Notes under the pieces: generated by a model
What the model was told of the DNA's origin: nothing
Database searches by the model: none
Seen by the model: only the letters and a program-made list of their open reading frames with translations
Part shown: positions 43,595 through 52,104 of the stretch, in pieces
Position numbering within the stretch: position 1 is the stretch's first letter
Layout of the letters: the number at the start of each line of letters is the position of its first letter
Assembly (NCBI RefSeq): GCF_022601735.1
Contig: NZ_JAKUMM010000002.1
Coordinates: forward strand, 248,001-312,000
Length of the DNA stretch: 64,000 nucleotides
Reading direction: 5' to 3'
From: Atopomonas sediminilitoris
GTDB taxonomy: Bacteria > Pseudomonadota > Gammaproteobacteria > Pseudomonadales > Pseudomonadaceae
Made by a program: the position numbers and the translations under genes

Positions 43595-44957
43595 AATGTT
43601 GCGTGACCTCGAAGCGCGGCGAGCCAGTCCGCAGGAGACCGCGCCTTTTGCCGGCATGGCGCCGGTGGATGATGATCAGGACGAACGCCTACGCGACCGC
43701 CTGAGTCGTCAGCGCCCGCTATGGGCTTGGTTCGCAGGCTGCGGTTTGCTGGCGGTGTTGTTGGGGATGTCGTTGAAGCTGGTGTTGTTTCCCGAGGCAG
43801 CCCCTAAGCCGGTCGCAGCGTCAGCGCCGCTTGAGGTGGTTGAGCGTGTTGAGCCGGTCGCGCCGCCGGTGGCCAAGGCGAATGTGCAAGCAGTGTTGCC
43901 ACAAAACCAAGCAGATCGCTTTGTCTTGCAGTTGTTGCTGGATAAGCCCGTGAGTTACGAGCGCCGTGATGAAGACGGTGCCATCAGCCTGCGTCTTCCC
44001 GCCACCGCGCTGCCGCAAGGCTTACAGCAAGGACGGGTACAGCGCGAGCCGCTGGTGCTGTCGTGGCGACTGGAGCAGCAAGGCGACGAAGTACAGCTGT
44101 TGTTGGTGGCGTTGGGCGGCACCTTGCAAGTCAATGATCGCCTCGAGAGTGTGGCTGATCGTTGGCAGCTATGGCTTGAAGTCAGCCCGGCGGCGATTGA
44201 GCCGGAGCTGGATGTGAACGCATTGCCTGTGGCGCAAGAGCCAGAATCGATCAGCATGGAGGTGCTGTCGACGCCGGCGCCGAGCGAGCAACCTATGCCC
44301 GCACCAACCCAGCAGCCAGCGCCGCAGCCCGCACAGCGCGCGCAGCCAACCGCGCAATCACAGGTGAGCGTGACCCCACGTTATCAAGATGATTTGGCGC
44401 GCGGGAAACAAGCGTTGTTAGCGCAGGATTACCGTGGTGCCGTGACCTTGCTAGAGCGTGCGCATCGCGAGCGCCGCAGCGATCAAGAGATCAGTGCTTG
44501 GCTGGCCAAGGCCTACCTGAGTGCGGGCATGCTTGATCAAGTCTTAACCTGGCTGCCAGAGCAAATCCGCCAGCAGCCGCGCAGCAGCGAGTTGCGCATG
44601 CTGTTGGCGCGCGCGCAATTAGAGCAAGGCCAAGCTCGCGAGGCCGCTCAAACCCTCAATGGTTATCTGCCGCCCATCAGTAAAGAGCCGGCCTATCACG
44701 CCCTGCTGGCCGCCACTTATCAGCAAATTAATGACTGGCCACAAAGCGCCGCCCGCTATCAAGACTTGGTGCGCATGCAGCCGGGGCAGGGCAGCTGGCA
44801 GTTAGGGCTGGCGATTGCTTTAGAGCAGCAAGGGCAGCTACGCCCAGCCAGCGATCATTACCGTTTGGCGCTGGGCTCCGGTACGTTAAAGGGCGTCTCT
44901 TCGGATTACGCGCGCACGCGTTTGCAGGCGCTGTTGAAGGAATTGGGCGATGAGTGA
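43578..44957 (+). CDS. mshN: MSHA biogenesis protein MshN (TPR protein)
   Basis: The 459-residue protein starts MSLVNEMLRDLEARRASPQE, typical of MshN. A membrane helix (AWFAGCGLLAVLLGMSLKLV) follows at about 51-71, then a linker rich in proline and glutamine at about 230-265. TPR-like repeats cover the remainder (ALLAQDYRGAVTLLERAHRE and on). It may act as a bridge between the inner-membrane machine and the secretin. The gene overlaps both neighbours. Confidence 0.88.
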   Translation: MSLVNEMLRDLEARRASPQETAPFAGMAPVDDDQDERLRDRLSRQRPLWAWFAGCGLLAVLLGMSLKLVLFPEAAPKPVAASAPLEVVERVEPVAPPVAKANVQAVLPQNQADRFVLQLLLDKPVSYERRDEDGAISLRLPATALPQGLQQGRVQREPLVLSWRLEQQGDEVQLLLVALGGTLQVNDRLESVADRWQLWLEVSPAAIEPELDVNALPVAQEPESISMEVLSTPAPSEQPMPAPTQQPAPQPAQRAQPTAQSQVSVTPRYQDDLARGKQALLAQDYRGAVTLLERAHRERRSDQEISAWLAKAYLSAGMLDQVLTWLPEQIRQQPRSSELRMLLARAQLEQGQAREAAQTLNGYLPPISKEPAYHALLAATYQQINDWPQSAARYQDLVRMQPGQGSWQLGLAIALEQQGQLRPASDHYRLALGSGTLKGVSSDYARTRLQALLKELGDE

Positions 44958-46680
44958 AGAACAGTCACAGCGCAAAAAACTGCGCATTGGCGACGTACTG
45001 ATTCAGGCCGGTCTGCTGACCGATGCGCAGCTGGGTTTGGCCCTGCAAGAGCAAAAGCGCGCTGGCACCAAGCTGGGTCGCACGGTCGTGGATATGGGCT
45101 TTGTCACCGAAGTGCGCTTGCTTAAAGCACTGTCTGAGCAGCTGCAAGTTCCTTTTGTGGAGCTCAAACACTTCAAGTTCAACCCCGAACTGGTGCAGCT
45201 GCTACCCGAAACCATGGCGCGGCGTTATCGCGCCTTAGTGCTAGCCAAAGAGCCGAGCGGTTTGCGAATCGCCATGGGTGACCCGCTGGACTTGATGGCG
45301 CTGGATGCTATCGAACATCACCTTAAGCAGCGCGTGCAGCCGGCGGTGGTGCGCGAAAGTGAGCTGGTTGAAACGCTGGAGCTGGTGTATCGCCGCACCA
45401 GTGAGATTGCCTCGATTGCCGGCGAGCTCGAAGAAGACCTCGCCGAAAGCGACTTCGACTTGGCGCGCCTGTCAGATGACAGCAACGCCGAAGCGCCTGT
45501 GGTGCGCCTGCTGCAAACCCTGTTTGAAGACGCCGTGCAAATGAAAGCCTCGGATATCCATATCGAGCCGGATGAAAGCGTCGTGCGGATTCGTCAGCGT
45601 ATCGACGGCGTGCTCAACGAGCAGGTGATGAAAGAAAAACGCATCGCTTCGGCGTTGGTGATGCGCTTAAAAATCATGTCGGGCTTGGATATCTCGGAGA
45701 AGCGCCTGCCGCAAGACGGCCGCTTCAATATTCGGGTGAAGAACCGCAGTTTGGATGTGCGTGTTTCCACCATGCCGGTGCAGTTTGGTGAGTCGGTGGT
45801 GATGCGCTTGCTGGATCAGTCCGGTGGCGTGTTCAGTCTCGATGGCACCGGTATGCCGGCCGATATTCTGCAGCGCTTTCGCCGTTTGCTGCAGCGGCCC
45901 TTTGGCTTGCTGCTGGTAACGGGGCCGACAGGCTCGGGTAAAACCACCAGCCTGTACGCCGGCCTGTCGGAGCTTAACAGCCCAGACAAAAAGATCATCA
46001 CCGTGGAAGACCCGGTGGAATACCGCCTGCCACGCGTCAACCAAGTGCAGGTCAACGCCAAGATCGACCTAACCTTTGCCCGCGTGCTGCGCGCCGCGTT
46101 GCGCCAAGACCCTGACATTGTGTTGATTGGTGAGATGCGCGACCAAGAAACCGCAGAGATCGGCCTGCGGGCCGCTTTAACCGGTCACTTGGTGCTTTCT
46201 ACCTTGCACACCAACGATGCCATGACCTCGGCCATGCGCTTGATCGATATGGGCGCCGAGCCGTTCTTGGTCGCCACGTCACTCAATGCCGTGCTGGCAC
46301 AGCGACTGATTCGCCGTATCTGCGAAAACTGCATGACAGAGTACGAGCCGGCGCTGCAGCAACGTGCATGGCTGGAAAGTTTGGCAGGGCACTCGTTAGA
46401 AGGCCGCAAGTTCAAGCACGGTAGCGGTTGTCATCACTGCAATAACACCGGCTACCGTGGGCGTATCGGTGTGTATGAACTGCTCGAGATGGACGACGCC
46501 ATGGTCAGCGCGCTGCGTAGCGCCGACCCAGAAGCCTTCGCGCAAGCCGCTAAGCGCAATCCGGATTACCGCCCGCTGGCCGCCTGTGCGCTGGACTACG
46601 CCTTAGCCGGGGTGACCAGCGTCGATGAAGTGCTCAAGGTCTGCGCGACCCTGACCGACACCATGGAAGACGCCATCTAA
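44950..46680 (+). CDS. mshE: MSHA pilus extension ATPase MshE
   Basis: The 576-residue GspE/PilB-type ATPase has an N-terminal domain with the MshEN form (LRIGDVLIQAGLLTDAQLGLAL), which binds c-di-GMP in characterised relatives. Walker A is GPTGSGKTTSLYAGL, the aspartate box is EDPVEYRLPRVNQV, and Walker B is DPDIVLIGEMRDQETAEI. A zinc-binding pair lies at ICENC and CHHC. It would power assembly of the pilus. It overlaps mshN by 8 bp and mshG by one base. Confidence 0.95.
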   Translation: MSEEQSQRKKLRIGDVLIQAGLLTDAQLGLALQEQKRAGTKLGRTVVDMGFVTEVRLLKALSEQLQVPFVELKHFKFNPELVQLLPETMARRYRALVLAKEPSGLRIAMGDPLDLMALDAIEHHLKQRVQPAVVRESELVETLELVYRRTSEIASIAGELEEDLAESDFDLARLSDDSNAEAPVVRLLQTLFEDAVQMKASDIHIEPDESVVRIRQRIDGVLNEQVMKEKRIASALVMRLKIMSGLDISEKRLPQDGRFNIRVKNRSLDVRVSTMPVQFGESVVMRLLDQSGGVFSLDGTGMPADILQRFRRLLQRPFGLLLVTGPTGSGKTTSLYAGLSELNSPDKKIITVEDPVEYRLPRVNQVQVNAKIDLTFARVLRAALRQDPDIVLIGEMRDQETAEIGLRAALTGHLVLSTLHTNDAMTSAMRLIDMGAEPFLVATSLNAVLAQRLIRRICENCMTEYEPALQQRAWLESLAGHSLEGRKFKHGSGCHHCNNTGYRGRIGVYELLEMDDAMVSALRSADPEAFAQAAKRNPDYRPLAACALDYALAGVTSVDEVLKVCATLTDTMEDAI

Positions 46681-47924
46681 TGGCCGCGTTTCAGTACCAA
46701 GGCCGCAACGCCCAAGGCGGTAAGGTCAGTGGCGTGCTGGAAGGAGCCAGCGCGCAAGCCGTGGCCCAGGCCTTGCTAGCGCAGCGGATAACCCCGCTGG
46801 CGATTGAAGAGCAAGCGGCGGCTGCCGCAGGTGGCGGCGAAGATGTGCTGTTGCAGATCAAAACGCTGCTCAAGCGGCGCAAGGTCGAGATCGAAGAGCT
46901 GATTATTTTCTGCCGCCAAATGTACAGCCTCAACAAGGCGGGGGTGCCAATCATCCGCGCCATGCGCGGCTTGGCTGAATCGGGCCGTAACGAGTTCTTC
47001 AGCGAAATCTTGCAAGACGTCTCGGGCGATATGGAGTCCGGCATGAGTTTGGCCGCCGCACTGCGCCAGCACCCCAAGGTCTTCAACACGCTGTTCGTCA
47101 GCATGGTTAACGTGGGCGAGAACACCGGCAAGTTGGATGAGGCTTTTCGTGAGCTATCCAGCTACCTCGAGCTAGAGCGCGAGACGCGCAAGCGCATCAA
47201 ACAGGCCACGCGCTACCCTATCTTCGTGATGCTGGCCATGGGCGTGGCGCTGGTGGTGATTAACATCTTTGTGATTCCCGCCTTTGCCAAAGTGTTCGAG
47301 CAGTTTCGCGCCGAACTGCCGCTGCCGACACGCATTTTGATCGGCATGTCGGACTTCATGGTGGCGTACTGGTGGTTGCTGCTGCTCGGCTTAGTGGCCG
47401 GCGTGTATGCCTTCGTGCGTTACATCAAAACCGATGTGGGCGCGCTGTGGTGGGATAAAACCAAGCTGCGCCTGCCGATTGTGGGTGGGGTGTTTGAGCG
47501 CATTGCGCTGGGTCGTTTTTCGCGCACCTTTGCCATGATGTACCAGTCCGGCGTGCCAATCCTGCAAACCCTCTCGGTGAATGCCGGTAGCGTCGGCAAT
47601 CTGTACATCGGTAATGCGATTAACGATATGCGCAATGGCGTTGAGCGCGGTGAAGCGCTCACGCGCACCGCTTCCAATACCGGCCTGTTCACCCCGTTGG
47701 TGCTGCAAATGATGGCCGTGGGCGAGGAAACCGGCTCGTTAGACTCGCTGTTTTTAGAAGTGGCGGACTTCTACGAGCAAGAGGTGGATTACGACCTTAA
47801 ACGCCTAGCCGACGCTATCGAGCCGATTCTGATCGTGGCGCTTGGCATCATGGTTTTGGTGCTGGCGCTGGGGGTGTTTCTGCCGATGTGGGAGTTGGCG
47901 TCAGCAGCCAAGGGGAAAGTGTGA
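46680..47924 (+). CDS. mshG: MSHA pilus platform protein MshG (PilC-like)
   Basis: The 414-residue inner-membrane protein has two GspF-type cytoplasmic domains (LIIFCRQMYSLNKAGVPI and RFSRTFAMMYQSGVPIL). Three membrane segments include FVMLAMGVALVVINIFVIPA, WWLLLLGLVAGVYAFVRY and the C-terminal EPILIVALGIMVLVLALGVF. It is the assembly platform. Its start overlaps the mshE stop. Confidence 0.94.
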   Translation: MAAFQYQGRNAQGGKVSGVLEGASAQAVAQALLAQRITPLAIEEQAAAAAGGGEDVLLQIKTLLKRRKVEIEELIIFCRQMYSLNKAGVPIIRAMRGLAESGRNEFFSEILQDVSGDMESGMSLAAALRQHPKVFNTLFVSMVNVGENTGKLDEAFRELSSYLELERETRKRIKQATRYPIFVMLAMGVALVVINIFVIPAFAKVFEQFRAELPLPTRILIGMSDFMVAYWWLLLLGLVAGVYAFVRYIKTDVGALWWDKTKLRLPIVGGVFERIALGRFSRTFAMMYQSGVPILQTLSVNAGSVGNLYIGNAINDMRNGVERGEALTRTASNTGLFTPLVLQMMAVGEETGSLDSLFLEVADFYEQEVDYDLKRLADAIEPILIVALGIMVLVLALGVFLPMWELASAAKGKV

Positions 47925-48460
47925 GCCATCGCGACTATGCTCAAGATAAGAGCATTAAGCGCTTGCGCCGCAGTGTCGCCATTGTCCTGTTGCTGGTGGC
48001 TGGCGTGGTGTTGTGGCTGATGCTGGAGAAGGCCCTCAGCGTGCTTGAGCAGCGTACGGTCACGGCAATGGCTGACAGCCTGCGCGACAGCGTGCTGGCG
48101 CGCAGCGCCGAAATGCTGATCCGTGGCGAAAGCGAGCTCGATCTTGGCGAGGTAAACCCGTTCAGCCTGCTGCGTTGGCAGCCCAAGCAGTATTGCGGGG
48201 AGTTGTATGGCAGTCAGCCACCACAAACAGGTTGCTGGTACTACCTACCGCAGCGGCGTTGGGTGGTCTATCGTTTGCATAGCAAGATATGGCAACACAT
48301 TGACACCAGTATTTTGGCGTTTGCAGTTCGGCCCGCCGCCACAAAAGTGTTAAATAGTTCACACAATGTGCCGAAAAACGGCACTGCTGCGACTGTGTAT
48401 GAAATGGATAGCGTCAATGCGCAGGATTTGCGCGAATACATCCGCAGCCTACAACCCTAG
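47921..48460 (+). CDS. mshF: MSHA biogenesis protein MshF
   Basis: The protein of about 179 residues has one N-terminal membrane helix (VAIVLLLVAGVVLWLMLEKA) followed by a periplasmic domain. GTG at 47921 overlaps the mshG stop (GTGA) and has AAGGGGAAA upstream; this start is preferred to the longer frame from 47888. Its place between mshG and the first pilin gene is that of mshF in other clusters. Sequence conservation is low. Confidence 0.78.
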   Translation: MSHRDYAQDKSIKRLRRSVAIVLLLVAGVVLWLMLEKALSVLEQRTVTAMADSLRDSVLARSAEMLIRGESELDLGEVNPFSLLRWQPKQYCGELYGSQPPQTGCWYYLPQRRWVVYRLHSKIWQHIDTSILAFAVRPAATKVLNSSHNVPKNGTAATVYEMDSVNAQDLREYIRSLQP

Positions 48461-48469
48461 GAGATTCAT

Positions 48470-48991
48470 ATGCGTCAACGCGGCTTTACCTTGATCGAAC
48501 TGATCGTTGTGATCGCCATTCTTGGCATCCTCGCCGCGGTGGCTTTGCCGCGCTTTATCAATGCCACCAAAGACGCGCATGAAGCGGCAGTCCGCGGCAC
48601 GGCCGGCGCACTGGCCTCGGCGGTACTGTTAGTGCGTGCGCAGTGGGAAGTTAACCGTAATGGCGGTTCGCAAGGCTGTACCGGCACAACCTGTCAGTTG
48701 GATATTGCCGGTTTCGGCAATGGCACGGTGGATGTGAATGCCAATGGTTGGCCTATCGGCACGGGTCGCGCCGGCGCGCCGGGTGCGAATACGGCGATGT
48801 CTGTGGCGACTTGTCAGCAGGTCTTTCAGAACATTCTGCAAGGTTCTGCGCCAACCATTTCAGGCACTAACCCGGATTACACGGTGACTGCCGCGACAAC
48901 GATTTGTACGTTTACCTACAACTTGGATGGTGGTGACGACAATATTCAGTACAACGCCAACAACGGCGAAGTCACTGTAACCTTCAACTAA
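48470..48991 (+). CDS. mshB: MSHA pilin-like protein MshB
   Basis: The 173-residue protein has a short prepilin leader (MRQRG, cut before FTLIELIVVIAILGILAAVA) with the usual Glu at position +5. A helical part is followed by a beta domain with cysteines at GSQGCTGTTCQ and ATCQQ, which probably form disulfides. It is a minor or initiating pilin by position. Confidence 0.87.
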   Translation: MRQRGFTLIELIVVIAILGILAAVALPRFINATKDAHEAAVRGTAGALASAVLLVRAQWEVNRNGGSQGCTGTTCQLDIAGFGNGTVDVNANGWPIGTGRAGAPGANTAMSVATCQQVFQNILQGSAPTISGTNPDYTVTAATTICTFTYNLDGGDDNIQYNANNGEVTVTFN

Positions 48992-49014
48992 GTCTGTAAG
49001 AGGTAAGAGCACTT

Positions 49015-49458
49015 ATGAACAAGCAACAAGGCGGTTTTACCCTGATCGAACTGATCATGGTGATTGTGATTTTGGGTATCTTGGCTGCGTTCGCGTTGCC
49101 GCGCTTTGCTGACCTTTCCGGCGATGCCCGCCAAGCATCACTGCAAGGGGCCCAAGGGGCTGTGCGCTCTGCTAGCGCTATCGTGCATTCGACCGCCTTA
49201 GCGCGGGCGGTTACTAACGGCACGGTAACGTTAGAAGGGCAGACCATTAACGTTGTTAACAGTTACACCTCAGGAACAGTGGCCGACATTTCTGCCGCTG
49301 CGCAGCTTAGCGCGAATGATTACACCATCGCGGCAGCGGGTGGTGTGGTGACCGTGACGCTGGGTACTTGTAGCTTTACCTATACCCAAGCGGGCGCTGG
49401 CGGTTCGGCGGTGATTTCTACGATTACAGATACGGACGGCGCAACTCCTGGCTGTTAA
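49015..49458 (+). CDS. mshA: MSHA major pilin MshA, copy 1
   Basis: The 147-residue protein has the leader MNKQQGG and an N-terminal helix FTLIELIMVIVILGILAAFA followed by LPRFADLSGDARQASLQGAQ, the MshA hallmark. It has two cysteines (LGTCSF and TPGC) for the C-terminal loop. A strong AAGAGGTAAGAGC lies upstream, consistent with high expression. A second related pilin follows. Confidence 0.9.
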   Translation: MNKQQGGFTLIELIMVIVILGILAAFALPRFADLSGDARQASLQGAQGAVRSASAIVHSTALARAVTNGTVTLEGQTINVVNSYTSGTVADISAAAQLSANDYTIAAAGGVVTVTLGTCSFTYTQAGAGGSAVISTITDTDGATPGC

Positions 49459-49477
49459 CCATCAATAAGGAGACAGC

Positions 49478-49942
49478 ATGAGACAGCAAGCGGGCTTCAC
49501 TTTGATCGAGTTGATCATGGTGATTGTGATTCTGGGGATTTTGGCGGCGTTCGCTTTGCCTCGTTTTGCCGACTTGAGCTCAGATGCACGGATTGCTTCG
49601 TTGAATGGCTTGCAGGGAGCTATGCGTTCCGCTGCGGCAATAGCCAACAAAACCGCGATTACACGGGGCACCGCCACTAACGGCTCGGTACTGCTCGAAG
49701 GTGGTCTATCGGTATTGCTGCGCAACAGCTATCCACGCGCTAACGCCGCAGGCATTGAGGTAGCTGTGGATATCAGCGGCTTTACGGGTACTGGCGGCGG
49801 TGGCGGTGCCAATGCGACCCGAACATTCAATATCACCGGCTACACCGCAGGTGCTGGTGGCTGCAATGTGACATATCAGGCGGCCAACCCTAATCAAAAC
49901 AGGCCTGCGCCCGTCATTACGCGTAATGATGGCGGCTGTTAA
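49478..49942 (+). CDS. MSHA pilin MshA, copy 2
   Basis: The 154-residue protein shares the first 45 mature residues almost exactly with the previous gene (FTLIELIMVIVILGILAAFA and LPRFADLSSDAR), but the beta domain is different and glycine-rich (GTGGGGGANATRT). Two cysteines (GGCNV and GGC) end it. AAGGAGA lies before the ATG. The pair probably arose by duplication, and either could be the major subunit. Confidence 0.87.
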   Translation: MRQQAGFTLIELIMVIVILGILAAFALPRFADLSSDARIASLNGLQGAMRSAAAIANKTAITRGTATNGSVLLEGGLSVLLRNSYPRANAAGIEVAVDISGFTGTGGGGGANATRTFNITGYTAGAGGCNVTYQAANPNQNRPAPVITRNDGGC

Positions 49943-50402
49943 TAGCGTAAAGAATATGCGCGGCTTCACGCTTGTCGAACTGCTGTTGGTGATCGTCATC
50001 ATTGGTACGTTGTCGGCAGTGGTGGGGCCGCGTTTTTTTTCGCGGGTGCAGTTTGATGACCGCCTGTTTTACGAAGAAACCCTAGCCGCCGTGCGGTATG
50101 CGCAAAAACTCGCTGTGGCGAGCAATTGCCAAGTGCGGGTTGGCCTCAGTCAGGGCAGTGGTTATGTGGTTGAGCGCAACCAGAGCTGTGCCAACTCGGC
50201 GAACTGGGTGGCGGTGGTCGACCCCAGTGAGGGTCAGCCGCCTTACGCCAATAGCGCGGTGCCGAGCGGGGTAACCATCAGTGTCTCGGGCTTTCCGCTG
50301 GTTTTTGACTCACAAGGCCGTGCCGCTGCGGCGCAAGGTACGATCGGCGGTTTCACCTTTAACGTCACCGCGGGCACCGGCTACGTGAAAGGCCAGCTAT
50401 GA
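49926..50402 (+). CDS. mshC: MSHA pilin-like protein MshC
   Basis: The 158-residue minor pilin has FTLVELLLVIVIIGTLSAVV after a leader. Starts at 49926 and 49929 give a 13-residue leader and overlap the previous stop; an internal ATG at 49956 would leave only two residues before FTLVE. It is a GspH-like pseudopilin with two cysteines (SNCQV and QSCAN). Confidence 0.86.
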   Translation: MMAAVNSVKNMRGFTLVELLLVIVIIGTLSAVVGPRFFSRVQFDDRLFYEETLAAVRYAQKLAVASNCQVRVGLSQGSGYVVERNQSCANSANWVAVVDPSEGQPPYANSAVPSGVTISVSGFPLVFDSQGRAAAAQGTIGGFTFNVTAGTGYVKGQL

Positions 50403-50860
50403 CACGCCAACGCGGCATGACCTTGATCGAGCTGGTGATCAGTATCGTGATCATCGGCATCTGCGCTGCCGCTTTGTTTAGCGCGATGGCCGCGATCACT
50501 GGGCGTTCGGCAGATCCGCTTTTGCGTCAACAGTCCTTGGCGATTGCCGAGGCTTACCTTGAAGAAATCCTCACCCAGCCCTACTTCGACCCTGCCTCCG
50601 GCAATGAATGTCCGTCGCCGCCGGCCAGTCGCGTCTTGTTCGATAATGTCTGTGACTACAACGGGCTGGATGACAGCGGCGCACGGGACTCGTCCGGTAA
50701 TGCATTGGCTGCGCTGGCGAATTACCGAGTGCAAGTGGCGGTGGGCAGCGGCAGTGCGTGGGCCGGCGTGCCGGCTGGCGCGGTGTTGAGTGTGGATGTC
50801 ACCGTCACCGACCCGCAAGGGCAGACCCTGCTGCTGCGCGGCTTGCGCACGCGCTATTGA
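50399..50860 (+). CDS. mshD: MSHA pilin-like protein MshD
   Basis: The 153-residue minor pilin has the leader MTRQRG and MTLIELVISIVIIGICAAAL, then SLAIAEAYLEEILTQPY typical of MshD and PilV-type proteins. It overlaps mshC by 4 bp. The cysteines at NECPS and NVCDY may pair. Confidence 0.88.
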   Translation: MTRQRGMTLIELVISIVIIGICAAALFSAMAAITGRSADPLLRQQSLAIAEAYLEEILTQPYFDPASGNECPSPPASRVLFDNVCDYNGLDDSGARDSSGNALAALANYRVQVAVGSGSAWAGVPAGAVLSVDVTVTDPQGQTLLLRGLRTRY

Positions 50861-50867
50861 GGTGGCT

Positions 50868-51722
50868 ATGACAAAGCGTCGAGCACAGCGCGCCTTCACC
50901 TTAGTGGAACTGGTCATGGTGATCGCCTTGGCGGGTGTGGTCGCGGTGATGATTTCGACCGTGCTATCGCGCCCGCTAGAAGGGCTGCTGGCGCAAAGTC
51001 AGCGCTCTGAGTTAGTAGATTTGGCGGCTTCGGCGCTCAATCGGATTGCCCGCGATATTCGTCTGGCGGTGCCCAACTCGGTGCGCGTGCAAGGCAGCAA
51101 TATGGACATGCTCAACGTGCTGGATGCTGGCCGCTATCGGCCCAATCGTGTCGGTGGCGATAGCTTGCGTTTTGCCTCCGGCAGCGATCCGTCGTGCTCG
51201 GCCTCGGGCAGTGATTGCTCAGCGTTTCAGGTGCTTAGCTCGAGCGTTAGCTTGGCGGGTGCCCGATGGCTGGTGTTGTACAACATCGGCGCCGAGTCGG
51301 GTGGGGCTCCCGTGGCCGGTAATAATGTGTGGGCGTACGCCAACCCTGGGGTGATTTCACCGACCGGTACGACGTTTGCCAGCTCGGCGCTGGCAGGGCA
51401 AGAGACCCTGATCACGCTGAATAATTACGGCACGGACTTCCGTTTTGCCTTGGCTTCGCCCGAACGTCGCTTCTATTTGGCCGATCAGGTGGTTGGCTAC
51501 CGCTGCAGCGGCAACCAGTTGTTACGCTATACCCGTAATGATCTAACGCCTGCGTTTACAGGCAATGCCGAGGTGCTGGTGGATAAGCTGTCAGCCTGCA
51601 GTTTTAACTATGTGCCGGGCACACCGCAGCGCGCAGGTCTGGTCACCTTGCGTTTGGCCATGACGATAAACGGTGAAACCCTTGAACTGCTGCAACAGGT
51701 CCACGTCGATAATGCGCCGTGA
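50868..51722 (+). CDS. mshO: MSHA pilin-like protein MshO
   Basis: The 284-residue protein has the leader MTKRRAQRA and FTLVELVMVIALAGVVAVMI, then VLSRPLEGLLAQSQRSELVD. It is a large minor pilin of the PilW/GspJ type. The start at 50868 has GAGGTGGCT upstream. Four cysteines occur in pairs (DPSCSASGSDC, and YRC with SACSF). Confidence 0.88.
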   Translation: MTKRRAQRAFTLVELVMVIALAGVVAVMISTVLSRPLEGLLAQSQRSELVDLAASALNRIARDIRLAVPNSVRVQGSNMDMLNVLDAGRYRPNRVGGDSLRFASGSDPSCSASGSDCSAFQVLSSSVSLAGARWLVLYNIGAESGGAPVAGNNVWAYANPGVISPTGTTFASSALAGQETLITLNNYGTDFRFALASPERRFYLADQVVGYRCSGNQLLRYTRNDLTPAFTGNAEVLVDKLSACSFNYVPGTPQRAGLVTLRLAMTINGETLELLQQVHVDNAP

Positions 51723-52104
51723 ACAAGGCTTTTCACTGGTGGCCGCGATGTTCTTGATGATCGTGGTGGCCTCCGTGGTGATCGCCATGGCGCGCTTGTC
51801 TGCCAATCAAAGCGCCACCGGTAGCTTGTTGATTCAGCAGGCGCGCGCTTATCAAGCCGCGCGTGCAGGGCTGGAGTGGGGGATTTATCAGGCGCTTAAT
51901 GGTGGCGGCTGCACAGGCACTCCGACCATGACTGGTAGCCTCAGCGAGTACAGCGTGAGCGTGACCTGCACTCCAACCGGCTATACCGGTGATGACGGCA
52001 ATCCGTTAACGATTTACCGCCTCAGTGCGGCTGCGCAAAACGGCTCACCCGATACTCGACCGGATTACGCTTTTAGGCGGTTAGACGCCGTGGTGGAACA
52101 ATGA
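51712..52104 (+). CDS. mshP: MSHA biogenesis protein MshP
   Basis: The 130-residue protein starts MRREQGFSLVAAMFLMIVVA, resembling PilX-type minor pilins, with ARLSANQSATGSLLIQQARA downstream. The ATG lies inside the end of mshO (overlap of 11 bp). It ends 4 bp into mshQ. Two cysteine-bearing segments (GGGCTGT and VTCTP) occur. Confidence 0.86.
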   Translation: MRREQGFSLVAAMFLMIVVASVVIAMARLSANQSATGSLLIQQARAYQAARAGLEWGIYQALNGGGCTGTPTMTGSLSEYSVSVTCTPTGYTGDDGNPLTIYRLSAAAQNGSPDTRPDYAFRRLDAVVEQ

